Assembly: GCA_029263395.1 (NCBI GenBank)
Contig: JAJCXO010000257.1
Location: 49,963 to 113,962, forward strand
Direction: 5' to 3'
Length of the DNA: 64,000 nucleotides
Source of the DNA: Acidobacteriota bacterium
GTDB taxonomy: Bacteria; Acidobacteriota; Thermoanaerobaculia; Multivoradales; J023
Positions 51,405 to 59,918 of the stretch are shown here, one piece after another. The translations under genes and the position numbers were made by a program. Position 1 is the stretch's first letter; each line of letters begins with the position of its first letter. Below the pieces are notes generated by a model. That model was not told the origin of the DNA. It worked only from the letters and a program-made list of their open reading frames with translations, and searched no databases.

Positions 51405-54249
51405 GCGATTTCGCGCCGATCGGATTTTCAAGGCCGCCCTCGACCTGGAATCGGACGAACGGGCGGCTTACTTAAACGAGACGTGTGAAGGTGACGACGA
51501 TCTGCGCCAGTTAGTGGAGCGGCTGATCGCCAACGTCGAGGCCGCCGATACCGAGATCATGCCCGGCGGAGGCATGAATGGACCGCTGTGGGACGGGCTG
51601 ATCGATGAGATCGGAGCTGATGATGAGAATACCCCGCCGGGTACCGTCATCGGACGGTATCGAATCGTCCGCGAGCTCGGTCGCGGCGGGATGGCAGTGG
51701 TCTATCTGGCAGAGCGGGCGGACGGTCAATTCCGCCAACATGTAGCACTCAAGCGTATCCGCCGCGGTATCGACACCCTGGACGTCATCCAACGCTTCGA
51801 CCAAGAACGGCAAATTCTGGCTTCGACCCACCATCCGAACATCGCGCAGTTGATCGACGGCGGCGTCGGGCCCGACGGCCGCCCCTACTTCGTCATGGAG
51901 TATGTGGAAGGCCGATCAATCGATGTCTATTGCGATGAAGAGCGGCTGGCGGTCAACCAACGCCTCGAACTGTTCCTGCAGGTCGCTCAGGCGGTCGACT
52001 ACGCCCACCGCAATCTGGTGGTCCATCGCGATATCAAGCCAACCAACATCCTGGTCAATGCCGAGGGCCATGCCAAGCTACTCGACTTTGGCATTGCCAA
52101 GCTGCTCGACGCCGAAGCATCCCCCGGAGAGACCCCGCTGACCCGTTCCTACACCCGACTGATGACTCCGGTCTACGCTAGCCCTGAACAAGTGCGGGGT
52201 ACACCAGTGACTACCGCTTCCGATATCTATCAACTCGGACTCCTGCTCTATGAGCTACTGACCGGTCGCTGGCCCTACCATCTGACTGAGCATCGTCCGG
52301 TTGCAGTCGCCAAGGCGATTTGTGAAGACGAGCCGACACGACCGTCGACCGCACTGTGGGCCACAGACACCAGCCCCCAGGAAGGTATTCAGCCGAGCGC
52401 GGAAGACATCGGCAGCGCTCGCAGCACCTCCGCCGCTCGCCTCAAACGTCAACTTGCCGGCGACCTCGACAACATTGCCTTGACCGCGTTGCGCAAAGAG
52501 CCTCGGCGCCGTTACGGGGCAGTCGCACAGCTGATCGACGACGTCGAGAGTTTCCTCGCTGGGCAGCCGGTCTCGGCACGCTCCGACAGCTTCGTCTACC
52601 GGGCAGAGAAGCTGGTCATGCGGCACAAAGCCGCGTTCACCACCGCCGCGGCAGCGGTCATGCTGTTGGTTGCCCTTGCCGTTTTCTACACGTTCCAGCT
52701 CGCCTACGAGCGCGACCGAGCCCGGTTGGCAGCAGCCCAATCCGGGCAGGTTTCAGACTTCCTGAGCGGATTGTTCATGGTCTCGGCACCAACCCGGTCC
52801 AAAGGCGAAAAAATCACCGCACGCCAGCTCCTCGACCGCGGCGCAGGACGGATCGAAAGCGAGCTCGCCGGTCAGGATGAGTTGCAAGCCACCATGATGA
52901 CCTTGATGGGCAACGTCTATCGTGAGCTTGCCCTCTATGACGAGGCTCGTCCCCTGCTCGAGCAAGCCACAACGCTCCGCCGTCAGACTCCAGGCAGGAA
53001 CAGCCTCGAGCTGGCCCAGTCACTCCAGGCGCTGGCGCAACTGCGCGAAGACGAGGGCGAGTTCGAGGTCGCCCAAACTTTGTTTGAAGAAACTCTGGCG
53101 ATCCGAGAACGAGCCAAGGGCACAGATCCAGTAGAGATTGGCCAGGCTCTCAGCGGCCTCGGTCGAGTTCTCGAGGCACAAGCAGCCTTCGAGCAAGCAC
53201 GCAGGTTCCACGAACGGGCGATCGACCTCTTCGAGTCGACCGTCGGCCCCGATCATCCGGATGTTGGCCGCTGCCTGCAAAGCCTTGGACAAGTGCAAAA
53301 GAGGACCCGCAAATTTACCGAAGCGAAGGCCAGCTACGAACGGGCTCTGCAGATATTCGAACAGTCCTTCGAAAGTGACCACCCCTACATTGCCGACACC
53401 AGGGTGGCGCTGGCCAGTGTCCTGCGGAGCACCAACGATGCCGAGGGGGCTCGCCAACAGTACGAAATCGCCTTGCCGCTGCTCGAACGCGCCTATGGGC
53501 CAGATCACCCAGCCGTCGCCGTCGCCCTCAACAGCCTCGGTAAGATGCTCAACGCGGCAGGAGAAACAGACGCCGCGATCGCTTATCACCAGCGTGCACT
53601 CGCCATCCGCGAGGCCGCCTTCGGCCCTAGCCACGCAACCGTTGCCTCCAGCCTCAACAACCTCGGGCTGGCGCAATGGCGCCAGCGCGACTCCGCAGCA
53701 GCTCGAGCGAGCTTCGAACGTAGTGCGGAGGTTTTCGAGGCAGCCTACGGGCCCTATCATGTCGACGTCTCGAAGCCGCTCCACAACTTGGCTGAAATCC
53801 TTCACAGGACAACACAGTACAGCGCTGCGGAAAGCCTCTACCAACGCATCATCCAAATCCGTGAGCGGGCGTTGGGCCCCGAACATTCACTACTCGCCAG
53901 ACCGCTCTTCAACTTGGGGAAGCTGCAACTCGAGATCGGGAATCCATCAGATGCCGAGACGTTTCTGCGTCGGGCGTTAGCTCTCGGGCGCGGTGAAGGC
54001 CCCAACCGTCACCCCGAGATCATGTGGCCGCGAATCTACCTGGGGAAATCCCTGACTGCTGTCGGGCGCTACGCCGAAGCCGAGAAGTTCCTGAACCAGA
54101 ATCTCGCGGAGGAAACCCTGGATCTAAACACTCGAATTGGAACCGTGGAGGGTTTGGTCGCTCTTTATACCGCCTGGAATCGTCTACCAGAAGCGCAACG
54201 TCATCGGCTAAACCTGGAAGCTCTTCAAACGGAAAAAGAAAAGCTCTAA
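51376..54249 (+). CDS. Ser/Thr protein kinase with TPR repeats
   Basis: 957-residue transmembrane Hanks-type kinase. An N-terminal helical ECF-like segment (1-85) precedes the kinase domain (about 93-395): Gly loop ELGRGGMAVVY, K126, HRDIKPTNILV (217-227), DFGIAKLL (237-244). One membrane helix (about 415-440) follows. The C-terminal half (about 460-945) is periplasmic and carries roughly ten tetratricopeptide repeats with the ALxxLG...EAxxxYERAL pattern (kinesin light chain-like). Such kinases pair with FHA readers; an FHA regulator is encoded at 18.9-20.9 kb. No adjacent phosphatase. The start lies in a tandem repeat. Confidence 0.95.
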   Translation: MEDLTSTEDPRFRADRIFKAALDLESDERAAYLNETCEGDDDLRQLVERLIANVEAADTEIMPGGGMNGPLWDGLIDEIGADDENTPPGTVIGRYRIVRELGRGGMAVVYLAERADGQFRQHVALKRIRRGIDTLDVIQRFDQERQILASTHHPNIAQLIDGGVGPDGRPYFVMEYVEGRSIDVYCDEERLAVNQRLELFLQVAQAVDYAHRNLVVHRDIKPTNILVNAEGHAKLLDFGIAKLLDAEASPGETPLTRSYTRLMTPVYASPEQVRGTPVTTASDIYQLGLLLYELLTGRWPYHLTEHRPVAVAKAICEDEPTRPSTALWATDTSPQEGIQPSAEDIGSARSTSAARLKRQLAGDLDNIALTALRKEPRRRYGAVAQLIDDVESFLAGQPVSARSDSFVYRAEKLVMRHKAAFTTAAAAVMLLVALAVFYTFQLAYERDRARLAAAQSGQVSDFLSGLFMVSAPTRSKGEKITARQLLDRGAGRIESELAGQDELQATMMTLMGNVYRELALYDEARPLLEQATTLRRQTPGRNSLELAQSLQALAQLREDEGEFEVAQTLFEETLAIRERAKGTDPVEIGQALSGLGRVLEAQAAFEQARRFHERAIDLFESTVGPDHPDVGRCLQSLGQVQKRTRKFTEAKASYERALQIFEQSFESDHPYIADTRVALASVLRSTNDAEGARQQYEIALPLLERAYGPDHPAVAVALNSLGKMLNAAGETDAAIAYHQRALAIREAAFGPSHATVASSLNNLGLAQWRQRDSAAARASFERSAEVFEAAYGPYHVDVSKPLHNLAEILHRTTQYSAAESLYQRIIQIRERALGPEHSLLARPLFNLGKLQLEIGNPSDAETFLRRALALGRGEGPNRHPEIMWPRIYLGKSLTAVGRYAEAEKFLNQNLAEETLDLNTRIGTVEGLVALYTAWNRLPEAQRHRLNLEALQTEKEKL

Positions 54250-54257
54250 ACGGATCC

Positions 54258-54288
54258 GCCCCCTGTGCCGATCTCGGCAACAGGGGGC
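54258..54288. terminator. Strong hairpin after the kinase gene
   Basis: GCCCCCTGT-GCC (54258-54269), loop GATCTC, GGC, one bulged A, ACAGGGGGC (54280-54288); it starts eight bases after the stop. A second copy of the CAACAGGGGGCG half lies at 54336. It can also serve the minus-strand small ORF from the other side. Confidence 0.65.
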
Positions 54289-54350
54289 GTAGAAGAAGCA
54301 ACAGGCGAGGAAAAAAGTAACCAACAGGACCTGACAACAGGGGGCGAATC

Positions 54351-54377
54351 CAGCCTCCGCCTCGAGGTACGAGGTGG
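54351..54377. promoter_or_regulatory. 11-bp stem hairpin beyond the small ORF
   Basis: CCTCCGCCTCG-AGGTA-CGAGGTGGAGG with one mismatched pair. It lies about 15 bases past the stop of the minus-strand 49-residue ORF, in the position of a terminator, without an adjacent T tract. Confidence 0.45.
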
Positions 54378-54392
54378 AGGACTTCAAGCGGG

Positions 54393-54542
54393 TTACGGAC
54401 CGGTCTCGTTTTCGTCCGTCGGGTAGCAGTCGCCGCCGCCCTCTTCGCTCAAGGGAACCGGCAGGTCGTATTGGTTGCTGTGGCCGTGGAGAAAAGAACT
54501 GGCGTCGGAAGAAGCGTGGAGGTTGATCATGTGCGTGCTCAT
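54393..54542 (-). CDS. Small ORF, 49 aa, unknown
   Basis: Read directly from the minus strand: ATG at 54542, TAA at 54393. GGAG lies eight bases before the ATG, a good Shine-Dalgarno. The peptide starts MSTHMINLHASSDASS, continues with HGHSNQYDLPVPLSEE and ends EGGGDCYPTDENETGP. It is polar, has four His, one Cys, and an acidic tail after a GGG. The composition and size would suit a small secreted or RiPP-like precursor or a regulatory peptide, but no modification enzyme or exporter is adjacent. It is convergent with the kinase gene and divergent from the next plus-strand gene. Confidence 0.5.
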   Translation of the reverse strand: MSTHMINLHASSDASSFLHGHSNQYDLPVPLSEEGGGDCYPTDENETGP

Positions 54543-54754
54543 GGTTTGGTCTCCGGACTTGAGTTTTTAGGTCATTTTGAATGTTTCATGGAAGGCTTTC
54601 GTTGCGCCGCGTTGGACTCTCTGTCGGCCTTCACTAAAGGATTACGGAAGGCCACCACAAAACCCGTCAAGAAAAACTTGGCCCATTCCCCTGCTGCTGA
54701 CGTGACCTGTCCGAGCATCAAGCGATACTCTAGACGGATGATCGGATTCAGCCG

Positions 54755-56710
54755 ATGACAGATCCCTCGGGTCACACGCCTCCACGCGACACGGCGCCTG
54801 GCAAAACGTCCTCACGCGATGCCTCGGTTGACGCTTGGGTCGGACAAGCCAAGGAGGCGATCAGCAAGGCTGATTATTCGGTAGCTCTCGAACTGCTGCG
54901 CAAGGCAGTGGCGGCGGCTCCCGACGATACCGAGGCTCGCCAACTGCTGGCGCAAACCGAAGACGCCTCACGTCGCCATCAGGCGGCAGTCACGCGTTAC
55001 CAGCGGGTCGTCGAAACGGCCCGAGCCATCGAGACCCTGATCGACCGCGGTGAGGTCGAAGCTGCTCGCGCCCAACTGCATGCGGCGATGCGTCAACAGG
55101 GTCGACAAGATCCCTTCGTCAGCCTCGACGAGCGCCTGACTGCCGCCGAAGCTGAGACCCGGCGTCGGCGGTCAGTGGAGCTCACAACCAGCGCTCGGAA
55201 GCTGCTCGCATCCGGCGACTGGCAGGGGGCTCTGATCGCAGCTCGTGACAGCCTGAGCCTGCAACCCGATGAGGACACACGGCAACTCGCTGCCAAAGCG
55301 CAGGCTGAGCTCGATCGGCAGGCTGAGCACCAGCACTTCCAGCAAACCTCATTGGAAGCACAGCGCGATATCGAACGCCTGATCGAGGCTCGTGAACTAG
55401 CCCGTGCCGGCCAACGCTTGCGCCAGGCGATCGATTCCCTTGGCAACCTCCCTGCCTTTGACGAGTTGGGGACGCGTATCGACCGAGCCAAATCCGACGC
55501 CAGCTTTCGCCAACGTGTGGAGTGGGCCGAACGGCGCGCCAATGAAGCCGAAAGCTTAATCGCGGAGGCTGCCCGATGCTCTCGTCGAAATGCCTTCGAA
55601 GACGCCGTGCAACGTCTCGAAGCCGCCCGTGATCTCGACCCGTCGCATCCAAATCTCGAGCAGCACCTCGAAACCGCCCATGCGGCACTGCAGCAACAAC
55701 TCGCCGAACGCGAACACGCCCAGGCTATCGCGCATCGTCAATCCGAGATTCGATCCCACCTCGACGGCCTGCGTCTCGATCTCGCCGCCGCCGCCATCCA
55801 GCAAGCCAGCAGCACATTCGAGCTCCAGCACTTCACTGCCGAACGGACCCGCCTGGAGCGCCTACGAGAGGCCGAACGCAGCGCTCCGGTATCCCAACCC
55901 GGATTCAAGCTCGACCCGGCAACCGAAACCGCGCTTTTGCACCATCAACGGACCCTGGCCGCCGCCTACTCGTGGAAACAAGCGCTGCTGTATCCCTTTC
56001 GCGGCTCCGGTCGAATCGTGCTTTGGGGTCTGTTCGCAACATTCCTTGTGCTAGATCTGATGGCGGCCCTACTGGTCAACGTACCGATGATCGGCTGGGG
56101 CCTAGGGTTGCTGAGCTTCGGTGTGCTGTTGACGGTCTTGGCCGCCATACCGACGGTGATCCGCACCACCCTCGACGGTCGCAACCTGCTGCCAGCATGG
56201 ACCACCTTTGGTAACACCCGCCGATGGCTCGAGGACCTGTTGCGCTTCGGCGGCCTTGTAATGCTGGCAATGCTCCCCTTGGGACTGATCCTTCTCACCC
56301 GCGGTTGGCATGGTGGCCTGCACGCCGAAAGCGGCTTCTTCGGTTGGCTTGTCACCGCACTGGTCGGCTGGCTCGGGCTCGCCTTCATCATCACCGGCAG
56401 CGGAGCCGGAATCGCCTTTGGTGACCGTCAGCTACTGCGGCTGACCCAACACGGCCGCGTCTTGATGAGCCGCGAAATCGAGCCACTACTTACTATCAAC
56501 GGTCTATTTGCGGTCGGACTCCTGATCACCGTCTTGCAATCGACGGTCCTGCGATCAACCGTCATGCGATCAGACCTAGTCCCCAGCATCGCGTGGTTGG
56601 GCCTCGCGATCGTCCACCTGATCACGGCTTACACCCTGATCCTGACGCCGCATCTAATCGGTGTCCTGGTGCGTCGCCACCACCTAGAGTTGAGCAAGCT
56701 CTACAGCTAG
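54755..56710 (+). CDS. Membrane protein with long helical/TPR-like N-terminus
   Basis: 651-residue protein. Residues 25-390 are almost entirely helical with TPR/coiled-coil periodicity (AKEAISKADYSVALELLRKAVAAAPDDTEARQLLAQ), then about five membrane segments between 415 and 650 (RIVLWGLFATFLVLDLMAALLV, FGGLVMLAMLPLGLILL, WLVTALVGWLGLAFIIT, LLTINGLFAVGLLITVL, IAWLGLAIVHLITAYTLILT). No enzyme motif. The kinase-TPR gene precedes it by 505 bp. An in-frame triplicated 15-bp unit is present near 56533-56577. Probably an envelope scaffold. Confidence 0.78.
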   Translation: MTDPSGHTPPRDTAPGKTSSRDASVDAWVGQAKEAISKADYSVALELLRKAVAAAPDDTEARQLLAQTEDASRRHQAAVTRYQRVVETARAIETLIDRGEVEAARAQLHAAMRQQGRQDPFVSLDERLTAAEAETRRRRSVELTTSARKLLASGDWQGALIAARDSLSLQPDEDTRQLAAKAQAELDRQAEHQHFQQTSLEAQRDIERLIEARELARAGQRLRQAIDSLGNLPAFDELGTRIDRAKSDASFRQRVEWAERRANEAESLIAEAARCSRRNAFEDAVQRLEAARDLDPSHPNLEQHLETAHAALQQQLAEREHAQAIAHRQSEIRSHLDGLRLDLAAAAIQQASSTFELQHFTAERTRLERLREAERSAPVSQPGFKLDPATETALLHHQRTLAAAYSWKQALLYPFRGSGRIVLWGLFATFLVLDLMAALLVNVPMIGWGLGLLSFGVLLTVLAAIPTVIRTTLDGRNLLPAWTTFGNTRRWLEDLLRFGGLVMLAMLPLGLILLTRGWHGGLHAESGFFGWLVTALVGWLGLAFIITGSGAGIAFGDRQLLRLTQHGRVLMSREIEPLLTINGLFAVGLLITVLQSTVLRSTVMRSDLVPSIAWLGLAIVHLITAYTLILTPHLIGVLVRRHHLELSKLYS

Positions 56711-56764
56711 ATCCTCGTCTCGGAGGAGTAGATCCTTGTCTTCATGGGCAGCTCCGGGAAGAGG

Positions 56765-56892
56765 TGACACACGTTTCGAGCGGTTCGGCCTGGCGAATCC
56801 CTCGACGAGAGATGACACACGTTTCGAGAAGTTCCGACGAGAGATGACACACGTTTCGAGAAGTTCCGAGAAGGGGTGACACTCGTTTCGAG
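56765..56892 (+). repeat. 32-bp tandem array with TGACACACGTTTCGAG core
   Basis: The core occurs at 56765-56780, 56813-56828, 56845-56860 and (as TGACACTCGTTTCGAG) 56877-56892. The last three are 32 bp apart; the first is 48 bp from the second. The flanks read GAGA before and AAGTTCCGACGA after. The array lies between the membrane-protein gene and the transposase gene. The remainder of 56711-57112 has no gene; units are contiguous without unique spacers, so it is not a CRISPR array. Confidence 0.9.
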
Positions 56893-57044
56893 AAGTTCGA
56901 AAGATCGGGCCCTGTGAAAAGTCTCAGAAGGACGGCCTTCAAAAAATCGAGTGTTTAAAACCGACTCACATTGAGCCATTAGACTGCGAGCGGCGAGTCA
57001 ACTAGCCATTTTCACCCTTATCCCAAGATTGGCAGCTCTTTTTC

Positions 57045-57070
57045 CGTCTCATCTCTTATGAGATGAGACG
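57045..57070 (+). promoter_or_regulatory. Perfect hairpin before the transposase gene
   Basis: Eleven-base arms CGTCTCATCTC / GAGATGAGACG with loop TTAT, ending 42 bases before the GTG start at 57113. IS200-type elements have a 5' stem that blocks read-through and represses translation; this could be an equivalent or an end recognised by the enzyme. Confidence 0.6.
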
Positions 57071-57112
57071 CATCCTCCAACGCCAAACGCCATCACCCAG
57101 GAAAGGATCCAG

Positions 57113-58060
57113 GTGAGCTGGTCGTTGCGCACCGTCCCAGAGGGTGGTGCCTTGGTCGAAATCACCTCGCGGGTGATCCAAGGACGATATCTTCTGCGAC
57201 CCGACGCCAACGGACGGGTCAACGAACTCGTGCTCGGTGTCATCGGCCGGGCCCAAGAGCTCACCTCGATGCCGATCGTCGCCATCTCGGTGCTGAGCAC
57301 CCACTTTCACATCCTTGCTGCGCCCGAAGATGCTCAGCAGATGGCCAAGTTCATGAAGCATGCGGCCGGCAATATTTCGGATGAGATTGGTCGCCTCCAC
57401 GATTGGCCTGGGAGCCTGTTCGTGCGCCGCTACAAATCAATCGAGGTAAGTACCGAAGAGGAAGACCAAGTCAACCGTCTGCGTTACATCCTAGCGGCGG
57501 GTGTCAAAGAGGGCCTGGTCGAACGAGCCATCGATTGGCCTGGAGTCCACAGCGCCCGAGCCTTGACTCGTGATCAGCCACTACGAGGCTGGTGGTTCGA
57601 TCGCAGCCAAGAGTACGCGGCACGACGACGTGGAGAAAACTTTGGCCGTTTCGCTTACGCTACCGAGTACACGATCAAACTCAGCCCCTTGCCTTGCTGG
57701 GCTCACTTGTCGACGAAAGAGCACCGGCGTCGAGTCAAGGATCTCGTTTGCGAGATCGAACGTGAAACTGCGGCCGAACGTAACGCGAGCGGAGCTAAGG
57801 TACTCGGTGCCGAGTTTGTGATGGCGATGGATCCGCACCATCGTCCAGCAAGGCTTGCTCGATCTCCCGCACCGAAATTCCACGCTCGCCGTAAACGTGT
57901 CCGCCGAGCAATGTGGGAAGCTTATGCCTGGGTCGTCGCGGAGCACCGCAAGGCAGCAGAACGTCTGCTTGCGGGCGATCGAAACGTTCGATTCCCAGAA
58001 GGGACCTTTCCACCTGGCTTACCGTTTGTCCCATACCCAACGAGAGCGCAGCCACCTTGA
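57113..58060 (+). CDS. RAYT-like Y1 (HUH) transposase
   Basis: 315-residue REP-associated tyrosine transposase family (IS200-like) protein. The HUH motif is H64-F-H66 in LSTHFHILAAP. The candidate catalytic Tyr is Y125 in RLRYILAAGVKEGLVERAIDWPG, matching the YI..NPV.AGLV...DWPW pattern. Start is GTG at 57113 with GGAAAGG upstream. The C-terminal 150 residues (basic, ending FPEGTFPPGLPFVP) are longer than in typical 165-220-residue RAYTs. These enzymes are usually single-copy domesticated transposases that mobilise palindromic repeats. A repeat family is present on both sides in opposite orientation. Confidence 0.88.
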   Translation: MSWSLRTVPEGGALVEITSRVIQGRYLLRPDANGRVNELVLGVIGRAQELTSMPIVAISVLSTHFHILAAPEDAQQMAKFMKHAAGNISDEIGRLHDWPGSLFVRRYKSIEVSTEEEDQVNRLRYILAAGVKEGLVERAIDWPGVHSARALTRDQPLRGWWFDRSQEYAARRRGENFGRFAYATEYTIKLSPLPCWAHLSTKEHRRRVKDLVCEIERETAAERNASGAKVLGAEFVMAMDPHHRPARLARSPAPKFHARRKRVRRAMWEAYAWVVAEHRKAAERLLAGDRNVRFPEGTFPPGLPFVPYPTRAQPP

Positions 58061-58173
58061 CGCAACCTAGTTGGAATCGCAAGAAATCATTTGTTTGTTG
58101 CATCGGCCGCAGCGCGGCGATGGCAGGGGTATGGCTTTTAGCCGCCTCGGCCTAGAGTAGGGCCTGGTTCTTG

Positions 58174-58208
58174 GCCTCGGCGGGAGAAGCCTTAGCCCGC
58201 CTAGAGGC
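58174..58208 (+). promoter_or_regulatory. Imperfect hairpin after the transposase gene
   Basis: GCCTC-GGCGGG (58174-58184) pairs with CCCGCC-TA-GAGGC (58196-58208), a two-base bulge in the stem. It lies 113 bp past the stop. REP sequences typically have an imperfect stem with a bulge, but this copy shares no sequence with the direct repeats nearby, so it may simply be a terminator. Confidence 0.4.
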
Positions 58209-58275
58209 AACTCAAAGGTTGAGCCATCAATTCCTAAGACAACGATGCTTCAGGATGTTTTGTCGTGCTTCACTC

Positions 58276-58415
58276 CACGAAACGAGTGACACTTTTCTTG
58301 TCGTCTAGTCCCAACCTTCACGAAACGAGTGACACCTCTCTTAGTCCGCGAGTCTGGTCGTCTAGTCCCAACCTTCACGAAACGAGTGACACCTCTCTTA
58401 GTCCGCGAGTCTGTG
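58276..58415 (-). repeat. Array with CACGAAACGAGTGACAC core, inverted relative to the upstream array
   Basis: Core at 58276-58292, 58319-58335 and 58376-58392 (spacing 43 and 57 bp); units 2 and 3 are longer by an AGTCCGCGAGTCTG insert. The trailing TCGTCTAGTCCCAACCTT is shared. The reverse complement of the core, GTGTCACTCGTTTCGTG, matches the core of the array at 56.8 kb. The rest of 58061-58471 has no gene; an open frame that includes these repeats is an artefact extending the transporter gene. Confidence 0.9.
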
Positions 58416-58471
58416 TTAGAACTACCCCACGAATCCGTCGACTCACCCACCGACCCGGAGGTCCTTCTCAT

Positions 58472-59857
58472 ATGAGCCGCTTTCGCGTTCCTCACACGCT
58501 TGTCCTGCTCTTCGGGATGGTTTGCCTGGCGCTGTTCCTGACGTATGTGCTGCCGCAGGGCAATTTTGATCGCCAAGAGAACGACAAAGGCCGACAGCAG
58601 GTTGTCCCCGGCAGCTATCAGCCGGCGACCGAAATCGTCACCTTGACGCCACTCGCGGTCTTCACCGCTATCCCGCGGGGTTTCACCGCCGCTGAAGAGA
58701 TTATTTTCTTCGTTTTCCTGATTGGTGGTGCCTTCGGGGTCTTGCGGGCGACCGGCGCAATCGACGCGTTGATCGGCGTCATTCTGCCGAAGCTGGGCAA
58801 AAGCCCTTGGCTGTTCATCGGTGGCGGCTTGGTGATTTTTGCCGCCGGCTCCTCCACCATCGGTATGGCGGAGGAATACCTCCCCTTCGTGCCGATCCTG
58901 CTCGCCCTCGCCTTTGGGCTGGGCTTCGACGCGATGACCGCCATCGGCATCCTGTGCGTCGGCTACGGCATCGGCTATGGTGTCGCGACGATCAATCCCT
59001 TTACGGTCTTGATCGCCCAGGATGTTGCTGGACTGACACCGACGTCCGGCTGGGGTTACCGTCTCGCGATCAGCGTGGTGTTCCTGGCGGTGGGTTTCCA
59101 ACACGTTTGGAGTTACGCTCGTAAGGTCAAGGCGAACCCCGCTGCCAGCCTGGTTGCAGACATCGAGCCCGACCCCAATCTCACGTCCCAAGAACACCCG
59201 GCGCTCACCAGGACGCACCAACTCATCTTGCTGATCACCGCGGGTGCCGTGGCGGTCCTGATTTACGGACTCAGCGAAGCCAGCGGCTGGCATTGGTACG
59301 TCAAGGAAATGGGGGCGATGTTCCTTGGCCTTACCATCGTCCTAGCCCTGCTGTCCCGGATGGGTCCCGACCGGGCAGCCTCAGAGTTTTGTACTGGCGC
59401 CACAGAGCTCACGACGACGGCCCTGTTGATCGGCTTCGCACGCTCGATTCTGATCGTGCTAGAAGACGGCAACGTCATCGACACCATCGTCCAGGGGGTG
59501 GCGGCGCCGCTGCAGGCTGCGGGCCCGGCCCTGGCCGCGGTTGGCATGTTGTTCGTGCAGTCGGTGTGCAACCTCTTCATTCCATCGGGAAGCGGCCAGG
59601 CTTACGTCACCATGCCGATCATGGCGCCGTTGGCCGACCTGGTGGGAGTGCAGCGTCAAGTCGCCGTGCTGGCTTACCAATTCGGTGATGGCTTCACTAA
59701 CATCCTGGTACCGACCAACGCCGTGCTAGTCGGCATTCTGGCCTTCGCTCGCATCCCTTATGACCGCTGGCTGCGGTTCATTTTCCCGTTCATGATCAAG
59801 ATCTGGATCGTTGCGTCGGTGCTGCTGGCCGTCGCGGTCTGGATCGGCTACGAGTAA
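58472..59857 (+). CDS. YfcC-family C4-dicarboxylate/basic amino acid-type transporter
   Basis: 461-residue inner-membrane carrier of the YfcC (DcuC-superfamily) type with about 11-12 helices. Start at 58472 chosen because GGAGG lies upstream (58456-58460) and the frame before it consists of intergenic repeats. Family motifs: [54 protein letters not shown], and [26 protein letters not shown]. The substrate is not deducible. A hairpin (59869-59894) separates it from serC by 61 bp. Confidence 0.9.
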   Translation: MSRFRVPHTLVLLFGMVCLALFLTYVLPQGNFDRQENDKGRQQVVPGSYQPATEIVTLTPLAVFTAIPRGFTAAEEIIFFVFLIGGAFGVLRATGAIDALIGVILPKLGKSPWLFIGGGLVIFAAGSSTIGMAEEYLPFVPILLALAFGLGFDAMTAIGILCVGYGIGYGVATINPFTVLIAQDVAGLTPTSGWGYRLAISVVFLAVGFQHVWSYARKVKANPAASLVADIEPDPNLTSQEHPALTRTHQLILLITAGAVAVLIYGLSEASGWHWYVKEMGAMFLGLTIVLALLSRMGPDRAASEFCTGATELTTTALLIGFARSILIVLEDGNVIDTIVQGVAAPLQAAGPALAAVGMLFVQSVCNLFIPSGSGQAYVTMPIMAPLADLVGVQRQVAVLAYQFGDGFTNILVPTNAVLVGILAFARIPYDRWLRFIFPFMIKIWIVASVLLAVAVWIGYE

Positions 59858-59868
59858 CACCGACATGC

Positions 59869-59894
59869 CTCGAGCCGAGCTGTCTCGGCCCGAG
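59869..59894 (+). terminator. Hairpin between transporter and serC
   Basis: CTCGAGCCGAG-CTGT-CTCGGCCCGAG, eleven-base arms with one mismatch, 12 bases past the transporter stop. No T tract, so partial termination or RNA processing is possible. Confidence 0.5.
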
Positions 59895-59918
59895 CCTGTT
59901 TCATAGATAGAGGCCTTC

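Noticed and set aside
54471..54758. Plus-strand 95-residue frame in the gap after the kinase gene
   Set aside because: No ribosome-binding site, unlikely composition, and it covers the antisense of the better-supported minus-strand 49-residue ORF.
56765..56892. 32-bp repeats as a possible CRISPR array
   Set aside because: Units are contiguous, with no unique spacers between them and no cas genes in the window.
58265..58471. N-terminal extension of the YfcC transporter frame
   Set aside because: It translates intergenic repeats (repeated [15 protein letters not shown]) with no ribosome-binding site, while ATG 58472 has GGAGG.
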